Positions 27,041-36,203 of a stretch of 64,000 bases of DNA are shown in pieces. The notes under the pieces are model-generated. The model searched no databases, was not told the origin of the DNA, and saw nothing but the letters and a program-made list of their open reading frames with translations. The DNA is from Pseudomonas furukawaii (GTDB taxonomy: Bacteria; Pseudomonadota; Gammaproteobacteria; Pseudomonadales; Pseudomonadaceae), in assembly GCF_002355475.1 (NCBI RefSeq), contig NZ_AP014862.1, forward strand, positions 4,898,001 to 4,962,000, written 5' to 3'. The first letter of the stretch is position 1, and the number at the start of each line of letters is the position of its first letter. The position numbers and the translations under genes were made by a program.

Positions 27041-27069
27041 TTTATAGCACAAAAAACGCCTCGAAGCTA
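27041..27069 (-). promoter_or_regulatory. rpsB promoter
   Basis: On the minus strand TAGCTT (27064-27069) and TATAAA (27041-27046) are 17 bases apart. The bases right after the -10 box are GC-rich (ACGCGCCGC), the discriminator type linked to stringent (ppGpp) control of ribosomal genes. The -35 match is weak, so the call rests mainly on the -10 and discriminator. Confidence 0.5.
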
Positions 27070-27211
27070 TACGAATACCGGAGCTTCCGTTCACGCCCGA
27101 TCCTCGCCCAGGCGCTTGGGATCAACGCCGATCCCTCCACGCTCCCGCAGCCCCTTCCGTCTTCCCCCGCGCTTCAAGCTTTCGGCTTCGTACTGTTAAG
27201 ATTGCCCTCTT

Positions 27212-27217
27212 TATATA
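27212..27217 (+). promoter_or_regulatory. Putative -10 box of map
   Basis: TATATA lies 19 bases before the map start, which would give a leader of about a dozen bases. No convincing -35 was seen. It is within the 327-base rpsB-map divergent gap, which otherwise holds the rpsB promoter and leader. Confidence 0.35.
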
Positions 27218-27236
27218 GATTCGCCTGAGAGCCGCC

Positions 27237-28019
27237 ATGACCGTCACCATCAAGACGCCCGCCGAAATCGAGAAAATGCGCGTTGCCGGCCGCCTGGCCG
27301 CCGAAGTGCTGGAGATGATCGGCGAGCACGTCAAACCCGGCGTGACCACCGAGGAGCTGGACCGCATCTGCCACGACTACATCGTCAACGTGCAGCAGGC
27401 CATTCCCGCCCCGCTCAACTACAAGGGCTTCCCCAAGTCCATCTGCACCTCGGTCAACCACGTCGTGTGCCATGGGATACCCAACGAGAAGCCCCTGAAG
27501 GAAGGCGACATCGTCAATATCGACGTCACCGTCATCAAGGACGGCTATCACGGCGACACCAGCAAGATGTTCCTGGTGGGCAAGGCGCCCGAGTGGGCCG
27601 ACAAACTCTGCCGCGTGACCCAGGAGTGCATGTACAAGGGCATCCAGCTGGTGAAGCCGGGCGCACGCCTGGGCGACATCGGCGAAGTGATCCAGAAGCA
27701 CGCCGAGAAGCTGGGCTATTCGGTGGTCCGCGAGTACTGCGGCCACGGCATCGGCGCGGTGTTCCACGAGGAGCCCCAGGTCCTGCACTACGGCCGGGCC
27801 GGAACCGGCCTGGAGCTCAAGGAAGGCATGACCTTCACCATCGAACCGATGATCAACCAGGGCCGTCCCGAAACCCGCCTGCTGGGCGACGGCTGGACCG
27901 CCATCACCAAGGACCGCAAGCTGTCCGCCCAGTGGGAGCACACGGTGCTGGTGACCGCCGACGGCTACGAGATCCTCACCCTGCGCAGCGACGACACCCT
28001 GCCCCGCGTCTCGCCCTGA
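27237..28019 (+). CDS. map: Methionine aminopeptidase, type I
   Basis: Map removes the initiator methionine from new proteins and is essential. The 260-residue product has the pita-bread fold metal ligands: Asp in VNIDVTVIKDG and in YHGDTSKMF, His in EYCGHGIG, Glu in FTIEPMI and Glu in QWEHTVLVT. It lacks an N-terminal zinc-finger extension, so it is the short type Ia form. It is divergent from rpsB, whose product is one of the ribosome-associated proteins it would serve, and is 29 bases before glnD. Confidence 0.98.
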   Translation: MTVTIKTPAEIEKMRVAGRLAAEVLEMIGEHVKPGVTTEELDRICHDYIVNVQQAIPAPLNYKGFPKSICTSVNHVVCHGIPNEKPLKEGDIVNIDVTVIKDGYHGDTSKMFLVGKAPEWADKLCRVTQECMYKGIQLVKPGARLGDIGEVIQKHAEKLGYSVVREYCGHGIGAVFHEEPQVLHYGRAGTGLELKEGMTFTIEPMINQGRPETRLLGDGWTAITKDRKLSAQWEHTVLVTADGYEILTLRSDDTLPRVSP

Positions 28020-28048
28020 CCAACCTCCAGCCATAAGGAAGGCCGTCC

Positions 28049-30751
28049 ATGCCTCAGGTGGATCCCGAGTTGTTCGACCGCGGGCAGTTCCAGGCGGAAC
28101 TGGCCTTGAAGTCCAGCCCCATCGCGGCCTTCAAGAAGGTCATCCGCCGGGCCCGCGAGGTGCTGGACGACCGTTTCTCCGGTGGCCGTGACATCCGCCG
28201 CCTGGTGGAAGATCGGGCCTGGTTCGTCGACCAGATCCTGCGGGCGGCCTGGGAGCGCTTCGACTGGAGCGAGGATGCCGACATCGCCCTGCTGGCCGTG
28301 GGCGGCTACGGCCGGGGCGAGTTGCATCCCTACTCGGACATCGACCTGCTGATCCTGCTGGACAGTGCCGACCATGAGGTTTTCCGCGAGCCCATCGAGG
28401 GTTTCCTCACCCTGCTCTGGGACATCGGCCTGGAAGTGGGGCAGAGCGTGCGCTCCGTCGAGGAGTGCGCCGAGGAAGCCCGTGCCGACCTGACGGTGAT
28501 CACCAACCTGATGGAAAGCCGTACCATCGCGGGCCCGGAGCACCTGCGCCAGCGCATGCTGGAGGTCACCAGCCCGGACCGCATGTGGCCGAGCAAGCAC
28601 TTCTTCCTCGCCAAGCATCAGGAGCAGAAGGCTCGCCACGCGAAGTACAACGACACCGAGTACAACCTGGAACCGAACGTGAAGGGTTCCCCCGGCGGCC
28701 TGCGGGACATCCAGACCATCCTCTGGGTCGCCCGCCGACAGTTCGGCAGCCTCAACCTTCATGGCCTGGTCCAGCAGGGCTTCCTGGTGGAAAGCGAATG
28801 CAGCGTGCTGGCCTCCAGCCAGGAGTTCCTCTGGAAGGTTCGCTACGCCCTGCACATGCTGGCGGGACGGGCCGAGGACCGCCTGCTGTTCGATCACCAA
28901 CGGAAGATCGCCACACTGCTGGGCTTCGAGGATGGCGACGGCAAGCTCGGCATCGAGCGCTTCATGCAGAAGTACTACCGGGTGGTCATGGGCGTATCCG
29001 AACTCAGTGACCTGGTCACCCAGCATTTCGAGGAAGTCATACTTCGTGCGGGAGAATCCGGCCAGGCGCAGCCGCTGAACAGCCGCTTCCAGCTGCGCGA
29101 CGGCTACATCGAAGTGACCCACCCCAACGTCTTCAAGCGCACCCCCTTCGCCCTGCTGGAGGTCTTCGTGCTGATGGCCCAGCACCCGGAGATCAAGGGT
29201 GTGCGCGCCGACACCATCCGCCTGCTGCGGGACAGTCGCCACCTGATCGACGACGACTTCCGCAAGGACATCCGCAACACCAGCCTGTTCATCGAACTGT
29301 TCAAGTCCTCCCAGGGCATCCACCGCAACCTGCGACGCATGAACCGCTACGGCATCCTCGGGCGTTACCTGCCCGAGTTCGGCCAGATCATCGGCCAGAT
29401 GCAGCACGACCTGTTCCACATCTATACCGTGGACGCGCACACCCTCAACCTGATCAAGCACCTGCGCAAACTGAAGTGGCCGGAACTGGCCGAGAAATTC
29501 CCCCTGGCCAGCAAGCTCATCGACAAGCTGCCCAAGCCGGAGCTGATCTACCTGGCCGGCCTCTATCACGACATCGGCAAGGGCCGGGGCGGCGACCACT
29601 CGGAGCTGGGTGCCGTCGATGCCGAGGCCTTCTGCACACGGCACCAGTTGCCCGTCTGGGACTCGCGACTGGTGGCCTGGCTGGTGCAACAGCACCTGGT
29701 GATGTCCACCACCGCCCAGCGCAAGGACCTCTCCGACCCCCAGGTGATCTATGACTTCGCGCGCCTGGTGGGCGACCAGACCCGCCTGGACTACCTCTAC
29801 GTGCTCACCGTGGCCGACATCAACGCCACCAACCCCAGCCTGTGGAATTCCTGGCGCGCCAGCCTGCTGCGCCAGCTCTACACCGAGACCAAGCGCGCCT
29901 TGCGCCGGGGCCTGGAAAATCCCCTCGATCGCGAGGAGCAGATCCGCCAGACCCAGTCAGCCGCCATCGACATCCTGGTGCGCAACGGCATCGACCAGGA
30001 CGAAGCCGAGCAACTCTGGTCCCAGCTGGGCGACGACTACTTCCTGCGCCATACCGCCAGCGACGTCGCCTGGCACACCGAGGCCATCCTCCAGCACCCG
30101 GCCGGCAACGACCCCCTGGTGCTGATCAAGGAAACCGCCCAGCGGGAATTCGAGGGCGCCACGCAGATCTTCATCTACGCCCCGGACCAGCACGACTTCT
30201 TCGCCGTGACCGTGGCCGCCATGAGCCAGCTCAACCTGAACATCCACGACGCGCGGATCATCACCTCCACCAGCCAGTTCACCCTCGACACCTACATAGT
30301 GCTGGACGCCGATGGCGGCAGGATCGGCGACAACCCCGCGCGCATCCGAGAGATCCGCGAAGGCCTGATCGACGCCCTGAAGAACCCCGACGACTACCCG
30401 GCCATCATCCAGCGCCGGGTGCCGCGCCAGCTCAAACACTTCGCCTTCCCGCCCCAGGTGACCATCTCCAACGACGCCCAGCGCCCGGTGACCGTGCTCG
30501 AACTCATCGCACCGGATCGCCCCGGCCTGCTGGCCCGCATCGGCCGCATCTTCCTGGAGTTCGACCTGTCGCTGCAGAATGCCAAGATCGCGACCCTGGG
30601 CGAGCGCGTGGAAGACGTCTTCTTCGTCACCGACGCCAACAACCAGCCGCTTTCCGACCCGGAACTCTGCCGACGACTGCAGGACGCGATCGTTTCCCAG
30701 CTCTCACAGGCGAACGGCCAGGGCCAGAGCCCGACGCGCGTGAATATCTGA
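28049..30751 (+). CDS. glnD: PII uridylyltransferase / uridylyl-removing enzyme
   Basis: GlnD senses glutamine and adds or removes UMP on the PII proteins, controlling nitrogen assimilation. The 900-residue product has the nucleotidyltransferase motif [16 protein letters not shown] (about residue 90), the HD hydrolase motif [15 protein letters not shown] (about residue 505), and two C-terminal ACT domains (about 705-780 and 812-885, the latter with [18 protein letters not shown]) that bind glutamine. Ribosome site AAGGAAGG precedes the ATG. It is followed by a short palindromic repeat before dapC. Confidence 0.97.
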   Translation: MPQVDPELFDRGQFQAELALKSSPIAAFKKVIRRAREVLDDRFSGGRDIRRLVEDRAWFVDQILRAAWERFDWSEDADIALLAVGGYGRGELHPYSDIDLLILLDSADHEVFREPIEGFLTLLWDIGLEVGQSVRSVEECAEEARADLTVITNLMESRTIAGPEHLRQRMLEVTSPDRMWPSKHFFLAKHQEQKARHAKYNDTEYNLEPNVKGSPGGLRDIQTILWVARRQFGSLNLHGLVQQGFLVESECSVLASSQEFLWKVRYALHMLAGRAEDRLLFDHQRKIATLLGFEDGDGKLGIERFMQKYYRVVMGVSELSDLVTQHFEEVILRAGESGQAQPLNSRFQLRDGYIEVTHPNVFKRTPFALLEVFVLMAQHPEIKGVRADTIRLLRDSRHLIDDDFRKDIRNTSLFIELFKSSQGIHRNLRRMNRYGILGRYLPEFGQIIGQMQHDLFHIYTVDAHTLNLIKHLRKLKWPELAEKFPLASKLIDKLPKPELIYLAGLYHDIGKGRGGDHSELGAVDAEAFCTRHQLPVWDSRLVAWLVQQHLVMSTTAQRKDLSDPQVIYDFARLVGDQTRLDYLYVLTVADINATNPSLWNSWRASLLRQLYTETKRALRRGLENPLDREEQIRQTQSAAIDILVRNGIDQDEAEQLWSQLGDDYFLRHTASDVAWHTEAILQHPAGNDPLVLIKETAQREFEGATQIFIYAPDQHDFFAVTVAAMSQLNLNIHDARIITSTSQFTLDTYIVLDADGGRIGDNPARIREIREGLIDALKNPDDYPAIIQRRVPRQLKHFAFPPQVTISNDAQRPVTVLELIAPDRPGLLARIGRIFLEFDLSLQNAKIATLGERVEDVFFVTDANNQPLSDPELCRRLQDAIVSQLSQANGQGQSPTRVNI

Positions 30752-30755
30752 ACCC

Positions 30756-30791
30756 GTAGGGTGCAACAAGGCCGCAGGCCGCATTGCACCG
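30756..30791. repeat. Short palindromic repeat between glnD and dapC
   Basis: GGTGCAA (30760-30766) pairs with TTGCACC (30784-30790), with GGCCGCAGGCCG between. The flanking CGTAGGGTGCAAC wording resembles a small dispersed repeat seen in intergenic regions of pseudomonads, recalled without a search. No T-run follows. Confidence 0.4.
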
Positions 30792-30826
30792 CACCACCCA
30801 CGACCTTCCATTGACACCCTGCAGCC

Positions 30827-32023
30827 ATGAACGAAGCCCTGAACCTGCTCCAGCCCTACCCTTTCGAAAAACTCCGCGCACTGCTGGCCGGCGCCCAACC
30901 TCCGGCGGAAAAGAACGCCATCGCCCTCTCCATCGGCGAGCCGAAGCACCGCTCCCCTTCCTTCGTCGCCGAAGCGCTGACGGCCAACCTTGACCAGTTG
31001 GCGGTCTACCCCACCACCCTGGGCCTGCCCGCCCTGCGCGAGGCCATCGCCACCTGGTGCGAAGGTCGTTTCAAGGTGCCGACCGGCTGGCTGGACGCCG
31101 CGCGCCATGTGCTGCCGGTGAACGGCACCCGCGAGGCCCTGTTCGCCTTCACCCAGGCCGTGGTGAACCGCGCCGACAAGGGCCTGGTGGTCAGCCCGAA
31201 CCCCTTCTACCAGATCTACGAAGGCGCAGCCCTGCTGGCCGGAGCCGAACCCCATTACCTGCCCTGCCTGGCCGAGAACGGCTTCAACCCGGACTTCGAC
31301 GCCGTCCCGGCGGAGATCTGGCGGCGCTGCCAGATCCTCTTCCTCTGCTCCCCGGGCAACCCCACGGGCGCCCTGATCCCGCTGGAGACCCTGAAGAAAC
31401 TCATCGCCCTGGCCGACGAACATGACTTCGTCATCGCCGCCGACGAGTGCTACAGCGAGCTCTACTTCGACGAACAGAATCCACCGGCTGGTCTGCTCAC
31501 CGCCTGCGCCGAACTGGGCCGCTCGGACTTCGCCCGCTGCGTGGTCTTCCACAGCCTCTCCAAACGCTCCAACCTGCCGGGCCTGCGCTCCGGTTTCGTG
31601 GCCGGCGATGCCGGGATCCTCAAGGCGTTCCTGCTGTATCGCACCTACCACGGCTGCGCCATGCCGGTTCAGACCCAACTGGCCAGCGTCGCCGCCTGGA
31701 ACGATGAAGTGCATGTGCGCGCCAACCGCGCCCTGTACCGCGAGAAGTTCGACGCCGTGCTGGATATCCTCACCCCGGTAATGGACGTGCAGCGCCCGGA
31801 CGGCGGCTTCTACCTCTGGGCGAAGACCCCGGTGGACGACGAGACCTTCACCCGCGAGCTCTTCGCCCGCGAGCACGTCACCGTGGTGCCGGGCTCCTAC
31901 CTGTCCCGTCCGGTCGACGGCTTCAATCCTGGTGCCGGCCGCGTCCGCATGGCCCTGGTGGCCCCGCTGGCCGAATGCGTGGAAGCGGCCGAGCGCATCC
32001 GCGCCTTCATCAAGAGCCTGTAA
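30827..32023 (+). CDS. dapC: N-succinyldiaminopimelate aminotransferase
   Basis: DapC transfers an amino group from glutamate to N-succinyl-2-amino-6-ketopimelate in lysine and diaminopimelate synthesis. The 398-residue fold type I PLP protein has SNPFYQIYEG-type substrate wording (NPFYQIYEGAALLAG), CSPGNPTGALIP, the DECYSELYF Asp/Tyr pair, and the PLP Lys in HSLSKRSNLPGLRSGF. The assignment as DapC rather than another class I aminotransferase rests on family resemblance and the adjacent dapD (445 bases on) and dapE (same window). Confidence 0.9.
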   Translation: MNEALNLLQPYPFEKLRALLAGAQPPAEKNAIALSIGEPKHRSPSFVAEALTANLDQLAVYPTTLGLPALREAIATWCEGRFKVPTGWLDAARHVLPVNGTREALFAFTQAVVNRADKGLVVSPNPFYQIYEGAALLAGAEPHYLPCLAENGFNPDFDAVPAEIWRRCQILFLCSPGNPTGALIPLETLKKLIALADEHDFVIAADECYSELYFDEQNPPAGLLTACAELGRSDFARCVVFHSLSKRSNLPGLRSGFVAGDAGILKAFLLYRTYHGCAMPVQTQLASVAAWNDEVHVRANRALYREKFDAVLDILTPVMDVQRPDGGFYLWAKTPVDDETFTRELFAREHVTVVPGSYLSRPVDGFNPGAGRVRMALVAPLAECVEAAERIRAFIKSL

Positions 32024-32042
32024 GATTCACGAGGAACGCGAC

Positions 32043-32390
32043 ATGAACATCACCCTCTACGGCATCAAGGCGTGCGACACCATGAAGAAGGCCCGCACCT
32101 GGCTCGAAGAGCACGACGTGGCCTACGCTTTCCATGACTACAAGGCCTCTGCCATCGACCGCGCCAGCCTGGAAAAATGGTGCGACGAGCACGGCTGGGA
32201 AACCGTGCTGAACCGCGCCGGCACCACCTTCCGCAAACTGGACGACGCCCAGAAGGCCGACCTGGACCAGGCCAGGGCCATCGAGCTGATGCTGGCCCAG
32301 CCGTCCATGATCAAGCGGCCGGTGCTGGACCTGGGTGACCGCACCCTGGTGGGCTTCAAGCCGGACCTCTACGCCGCGGCGCTCAGGTAA
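32043..32390 (+). CDS. ArsC/Spx-family thioredoxin-fold protein (YffB-like)
   Basis: The 115-residue product begins MNITLYGIKACDTMKKA, placing a conserved Cys at residue 11 in the position of the ArsC/Spx active-site cysteine, followed by RTWLEEHDVAYAFHDYK and the C-terminal PVLDLGDRTLVGF strand. The family name suggests arsenate reductase, but YffB-like members have no shown arsenate role; a glutathione-linked thiol function is more often proposed. It lies 19 bases after dapC and 78 before dapD, so it is probably in the dap operon. Start chosen at ATG 32043, not a long upstream extension in another frame of dapC. Confidence 0.85.
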   Translation: MNITLYGIKACDTMKKARTWLEEHDVAYAFHDYKASAIDRASLEKWCDEHGWETVLNRAGTTFRKLDDAQKADLDQARAIELMLAQPSMIKRPVLDLGDRTLVGFKPDLYAAALR

Positions 32391-32468
32391 CCCCGATCAC
32401 CGAACCGGCGTCCAATGACCTGCACGGCCCGGACGCCGAATCTCCCCCCTTAAGCAAGAGGAACCCCC

Positions 32469-33503
32469 ATGTCCAACGCACTCTTCAGCATCGCCTTCGG
32501 CGTCGGCACCCAGAACCGCCAGGGCAACTGGCTGGAAGTCTTCTACGCCCAGCCCCTGCTCAAGCCCTCCGCCGAACTGGCCGCTGCCGTCACCCCGATC
32601 CTCGGCTACGCCGGTGGCAACCAGGCCATCGCCATCACCAAGGCCCAGGCCGCCGAGCTGGCAAACGCCCTGAAGAACGTCGACGCCGCCCAGGCCGGCC
32701 TGCTGACCCGCCTGGCCGAGAGCCAGAAGCCACTGGTCGCCACGCTGCTGGCCGAAGACGCCGCGCTGACCTCCACGCCCGAGGCCTACCTCAAGCTGCA
32801 CCTGATTTCCCATCGCCTGGCCAAGCCCCACGGCCTCAACCTGACCGGCATCTTCCCCCTGCTGCCCAATGTCGCCTGGACCAACCAGGGCGCCGTGGAC
32901 CTCGCCGAGCTGGCGGAGCTGCAACTGGAAGCCCGCCTCAAGGGCGAACTGCTCGAGGTCTTCTCCGTGGACAAGTTCCCGAAGATGACCGACTACGTGG
33001 TTCCGAGCGGCGTGCGCATCGCCGACACCGCCCGCGTGCGCCTGGGCGCCTACGTCGGCGAAGGCACCACCGTGATGCACGAAGGCTTCATCAACTTCAA
33101 CGGCGGTACTGAAGGCCCGGGCATGATCGAAGGTCGCGTGTCCGCAGGCGTCTTCGTCGGCAAGGGCTCCGACCTCGGCGGCGGCTGCTCCACCATGGGC
33201 ACCCTCTCCGGCGGCGGCAATATCGTCATTTCCGTGGGCGAAGGCTGCCTGATCGGCGCCAATGCCGGCATCGGCATCCCGCTGGGCGACCGCAACATCG
33301 TCGAAGCCGGCCTGTACATCACCGCCGGCACCAAGGTGGCCCTGCTGGACGACAAGAACGCCCTGGTGAAAGTGGTCAAGGCCCGCGACCTCGCCGGCCA
33401 GCCTGACCTGCTGTTCCGCCGCAACTCGCAGAACGGCGCCGTCGAGTGCAAGACCAACAAGACCGCGATCGAGCTGAACGAAGCCCTTCACGCGCATAAC
33501 TAA
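32469..33503 (+). CDS. dapD: Tetrahydrodipicolinate N-succinyltransferase
   Basis: DapD succinylates tetrahydrodipicolinate, entering the succinylase branch of lysine synthesis. The 344-residue product is the longer form found in pseudomonads and actinobacteria, not the ~275-residue enterobacterial type. An N-terminal domain (about 1-150) precedes a hexapeptide-repeat beta-helix with MHEGFINFNGGT and the glycine-rich GSDLGGGCSTMGTLSGGG loop. A terminator follows. The product feeds DapC (upstream gene) and DapE. Confidence 0.96.
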   Translation: MSNALFSIAFGVGTQNRQGNWLEVFYAQPLLKPSAELAAAVTPILGYAGGNQAIAITKAQAAELANALKNVDAAQAGLLTRLAESQKPLVATLLAEDAALTSTPEAYLKLHLISHRLAKPHGLNLTGIFPLLPNVAWTNQGAVDLAELAELQLEARLKGELLEVFSVDKFPKMTDYVVPSGVRIADTARVRLGAYVGEGTTVMHEGFINFNGGTEGPGMIEGRVSAGVFVGKGSDLGGGCSTMGTLSGGGNIVISVGEGCLIGANAGIGIPLGDRNIVEAGLYITAGTKVALLDDKNALVKVVKARDLAGQPDLLFRRNSQNGAVECKTNKTAIELNEALHAHN

Positions 33504-33515
33504 GCTGTACGAAGG

Positions 33516-33557
33516 AAGCCGGAGCCGGACGCTCGCCAGCATCCGACGCCGGCTTTT
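33516..33557 (+). terminator. Terminator after dapD
   Basis: AAGCCGG (33516-33522) pairs with CCGGCTT (33549-33555), the stem extends inward with two mismatches, and it ends in TTTT. It lies 13 bases after the dapD stop and before csdA. Confidence 0.7.
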
Positions 33558-33590
33558 CAGTTCCCGCCTCCCGGCTTCAGGCCCATTGTC

Positions 33591-34793
33591 ATGCTTCCAT
33601 CTCCCTGGCGCTCCGACTTTCCCGCCCTTTCGGCCCTGGACGCCGAAGGACAGACCTACCTGGACAGCGCCGCCACCGCGCAGAAGCCCCAGGCCGTACT
33701 CGACGCCCTCCTCGGCTACTACGCCAGCGGCGCGGCCAATGTGCACCGCGCCCAGCACCTCCCGGGCGAGCGGGCCACCCGGGCCTTCGAGGACAGCCGG
33801 ACGCGCGTGGCCCACTGGCTGAACGCCGCGAACCCGGCGCAGATTATCTTTACCCGGGGCGCCACCGAGGCCATCAACCTGCTGGCCTACGGACTTGAAC
33901 ACCTTTTCCAGCCCGGTGACGAGATCGTCATCAGCGCCCTGGAACACCACGCCAACCTGCTCCCCTGGCAGCAACTGGCCTTGCGCCGCCAGCTCAAGCT
34001 CCAGGTACTTCCCCTGGATGACCGGGGCGAAATCGACCCAGGGCCGGCCCGGGAGCTGATCGGCCCCCGCACGCGCCTGCTGGCGGTCAGCCAGTTGTCC
34101 AATGTGCTGGGGCGCTGGCAACCCCTGGCCGAGCTGCTGGCGCTGGCCCGGACCCAGGGTGCGATCACCGTGGTGGACGGCGCCCAGGGTGCCGTCCATG
34201 GTCGCCACGACATGCAGGCCCTGGGCTGCGACTTCTACGCCTTTTCCAGCCACAAGCTCTACGGGCCGGATGGCGTCGGCGTGCTCTACGGGCGCGGCGA
34301 GGCCCTGGCGCGACTGCGGCATTGGCAGTTCGGTGGAGAGATGGTGCACAGCGCCCACTACCAGCACGCGGACTTCCACGGCGCCCCCCTGGGCTTCGAG
34401 GCCGGCACACCGGCCATCGCGTCGGTCATCGCCCTGGGCGCCACACTGGACTACCTCGGCAACCTGGACAGCGCCGCCGTCGCCGGCCACGAAGCCGCCC
34501 TCCATGCCAAGTTGCTGGCGGGTCTCAAGGCCCGGGAAGGCGTGCGACTGCTGGGCGAGCCGCAATTGGCCCTGGCCAGCTTCACCGTCGACGGCGTGCA
34601 CAATGCCGACCTGTCCCACCTGCTCACCGAGCAGGGGATCGCCGTTCGCGCCGGTCACCACTGCGCCATGCCCCTGATGCAGACTCTGGGCCTGGCTGGC
34701 TCTATTCGCGTGTCCCTGGGGCTCTACAACGACGGCGACGACCTGGAGCGCTTCTTCGGCGCTCTGGACAATGCCCTGGAGCTGCTGAGATGA
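33591..34793 (+). CDS. csdA: Cysteine desulfurase (SufS/CsdA group)
   Basis: This PLP enzyme takes sulfur from cysteine and passes it to a SufE-type partner for iron-sulfur cluster or tRNA thiolation work. The 400-residue product has the SALEHHANLLPW His, the VVDGAQGAVHG Asp/Gln, the PLP Lys in SSHKLYGPDGVG, and the persulfide Cys in RAGHHCAMPLMQ. The short RxGHHC loop is that of group II desulfurases (SufS, CsdA). It overlaps the SufE-like gene by 4 bases (ATGA), and a TcdA-like gene lies convergent, so it is more probably CsdA than SufS. No other suf genes are nearby. Confidence 0.92.
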   Translation: MLPSPWRSDFPALSALDAEGQTYLDSAATAQKPQAVLDALLGYYASGAANVHRAQHLPGERATRAFEDSRTRVAHWLNAANPAQIIFTRGATEAINLLAYGLEHLFQPGDEIVISALEHHANLLPWQQLALRRQLKLQVLPLDDRGEIDPGPARELIGPRTRLLAVSQLSNVLGRWQPLAELLALARTQGAITVVDGAQGAVHGRHDMQALGCDFYAFSSHKLYGPDGVGVLYGRGEALARLRHWQFGGEMVHSAHYQHADFHGAPLGFEAGTPAIASVIALGATLDYLGNLDSAAVAGHEAALHAKLLAGLKAREGVRLLGEPQLALASFTVDGVHNADLSHLLTEQGIAVRAGHHCAMPLMQTLGLAGSIRVSLGLYNDGDDLERFFGALDNALELLR

Positions 34794-35197
34794 CCCTGTC
34801 CGATAACGCCCAGGCGGCACTTGAAGCCTTCACCGCCGCCGGCAGCTGGGAGCAGCGTGCGCGCCTGCTGATGCAATGGGGCGAGCGTCTGGATCCCCTG
34901 GGCGACGGCGAGCGCGGCGACGCCAACCGGGTACATGGCTGCGAAAGCCAGGTCTGGCTGGTGGGCGAGCGAACGGACGACCGTTGGCGGTTTCGTGCCG
35001 CCAGCGATGCGCGGCTGATTCGTGGCCTGCTGGCCGTGCTGCTGGCCCGGGTCAACGGAATGACCGAAGCAGAACTGGCCGGCGTCGACCTGGCCGACTG
35101 GTTCAACCAATTGGGGCTGGCCCGGCAGCTGTCGCCGTCACGCAGCAACGGCCTAAACGCCGTCCTGAAGAAGATGGCCGAGCTGGCCCAGGCCTGA
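34790..35197 (+). CDS. csdE: SufE/CsdE-family sulfur acceptor
   Basis: SufE-fold proteins accept persulfide sulfur from their desulfurase partner and boost its activity. The 135-residue product has the acceptor Cys51 in RVHGCESQVWL and the family C-terminal region with LSPSRSNGLNAVLKKM. Its ATG overlaps the csdA stop, so the pair is translationally coupled. Its start lies in a longer open frame overlapping csdA, which is a shadow. Confidence 0.93.
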   Translation: MTLSDNAQAALEAFTAAGSWEQRARLLMQWGERLDPLGDGERGDANRVHGCESQVWLVGERTDDRWRFRAASDARLIRGLLAVLLARVNGMTEAELAGVDLADWFNQLGLARQLSPSRSNGLNAVLKKMAELAQA

Positions 35198-35201
35198 ACC
35201 T

Positions 35202-35242
35202 TGTGGGGGCGAATTCATTCGCTAAGCGGGACTCAGTCCCGC
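35202..35242. repeat. REP-like repeat, copy 1
   Basis: The unit TGTGGGGGCGAATTCATTCGC (35202-35222 less its last base to keep within 20) carries the GCGAA/TTCGC inverted repeat, followed by the perfect stem GCGGGACT-C-AGTCCCGC (35226-35242). A near copy in the same direction lies at 35320-35361. It is in the convergent sufE-tcdA gap, a typical REP position. Confidence 0.7.
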
Positions 35243-35317
35243 CCGTAGGTTGGCGCTGAGGAACGAAGCCCAACGCCGGGATGTTGGGCTTCGCGTAGCT
35301 CAGCCACAACCTACGGG
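35242..35317. repeat. Three-tier nested palindrome
   Basis: A 76-base block folds on itself in three tiers. CCCGTAGGTTG (35242-35252) pairs with CAACCTACGGG (35307-35317). GCTGAG (35255-35260) pairs with CTCAGC (35299-35304). CGAAGCCCAAC (35264-35274) pairs with GTTGGGCTTCG (35283-35293). The pairing is nearly continuous, giving one long hairpin with small internal loops. It is flanked by two direct copies of a REP-like unit. Confidence 0.8.
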
Positions 35318-35319
35318 TA

Positions 35320-35361
35320 TGTGGGAGCGAATGCATTCGCGAAAGGACGGCGCAGCCGTCC
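35320..35361. repeat. REP-like repeat, copy 2
   Basis: This is the second copy of the unit at 35202, with the perfect 14-bp palindrome GCGAATGCATTCGC (35327-35340) and then the stem GGACGGC-GCA-GCCGTCC (35345-35361). The last base touches the tcdA stop codon. The second stems of the two copies differ in sequence but keep the pairing, as expected if structure is conserved. Confidence 0.7.
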
Positions 35362-36165
35362 CTAGGCAGGCGCGCGCTCCGAAGGCCGCCGCGCGCCAGC
35401 CACCAACTTATCCACAATGCGCGCCGCCGCTACCATGCCGAAGGTGGCGGTGACCATCATCACCGCGCCGAAGCCGCCGGCGCAGTCCAGCTTCACTCCT
35501 TCGCCGACGAAGCTCTTCTGCTGGCACACGGTGCCGTCCGGCTTCGGATAACGCAGCTGCTCGGTGGAGAACACGCAGGGCACGCTGTAGGTGCGGCCCG
35601 GCGTGCGGGAGAAGTTGTAGTCGCGGCGCAACATCGAACGCACCTTGGCCGCCAGGGGGTCGTTGAAGGTCTTGTTCAGGTCGGCCACCTGAATCTGGGT
35701 CGGGTCCACCTGGCCGCCCGCACCACCGGTGGTGACGATCTGGATCTTGCGCCGCTTGCACCAGGCGATCAGGGCCGCCTTGGCGGCCACGCTGTCGATG
35801 CAGTCGATCACGCCGTCCAGGTCGGGGGTGATGTACTCGGCCATGGTCTCGCGCGTGACGAAGTCGGCCACCGCGTGGACCCGGCAAAGGGGATTGATGG
35901 CACGGATGCGTTCGGCCATCACCTCCACCTTGGCCTTGCCCACGGCACTGTCGATGGCATGCACCTGGCGATTGGTGTTGGTGATGCAGACATCGTCCAG
36001 GTCGAACAGGGAAATCTCGCCGACGCCGGATCGGGCCAGGGCCTCGGCCGCCCAGGAGCCCACGCCGCCGATGCCGACCACCGCCACATGGGCCGCCTGC
36101 AGCCGGGCCAGGCCATCCAGCCCATAAAGCCGGGCGATGCCACCAAAACGTTCGTCTGTACTCAT
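35362..36165 (-). CDS. tcdA: tRNA threonylcarbamoyladenosine dehydratase
   Basis: TcdA (CsdL/YgdL) is an E1-like ATP-dependent enzyme that cyclises t6A to ct6A in ANN-decoding tRNAs. The 267-residue product has the adenylation-domain motif VVGIGGVGSWAAEALARSG, the DLDDVCITNTNRQ nucleotide region and SRTPGRTYSVPCVFS. The ATG at 36165 has GGGAG 9 bases upstream; a start 7 codons further is rejected. It is convergent with csdA-csdE, the partners that in E. coli feed its activity. The t6A pathway gene tsaB is also in this window. Confidence 0.94.
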   Translation of the reverse strand: MSTDERFGGIARLYGLDGLARLQAAHVAVVGIGGVGSWAAEALARSGVGEISLFDLDDVCITNTNRQVHAIDSAVGKAKVEVMAERIRAINPLCRVHAVADFVTRETMAEYITPDLDGVIDCIDSVAAKAALIAWCKRRKIQIVTTGGAGGQVDPTQIQVADLNKTFNDPLAAKVRSMLRRDYNFSRTPGRTYSVPCVFSTEQLRYPKPDGTVCQQKSFVGEGVKLDCAGGFGAVMMVTATFGMVAAARIVDKLVAGARRPSERAPA

Positions 36166-36203
36166 GCCGCTCACTCCCATCGCCAACCTTCGGGCGGGCG
36201 CGC

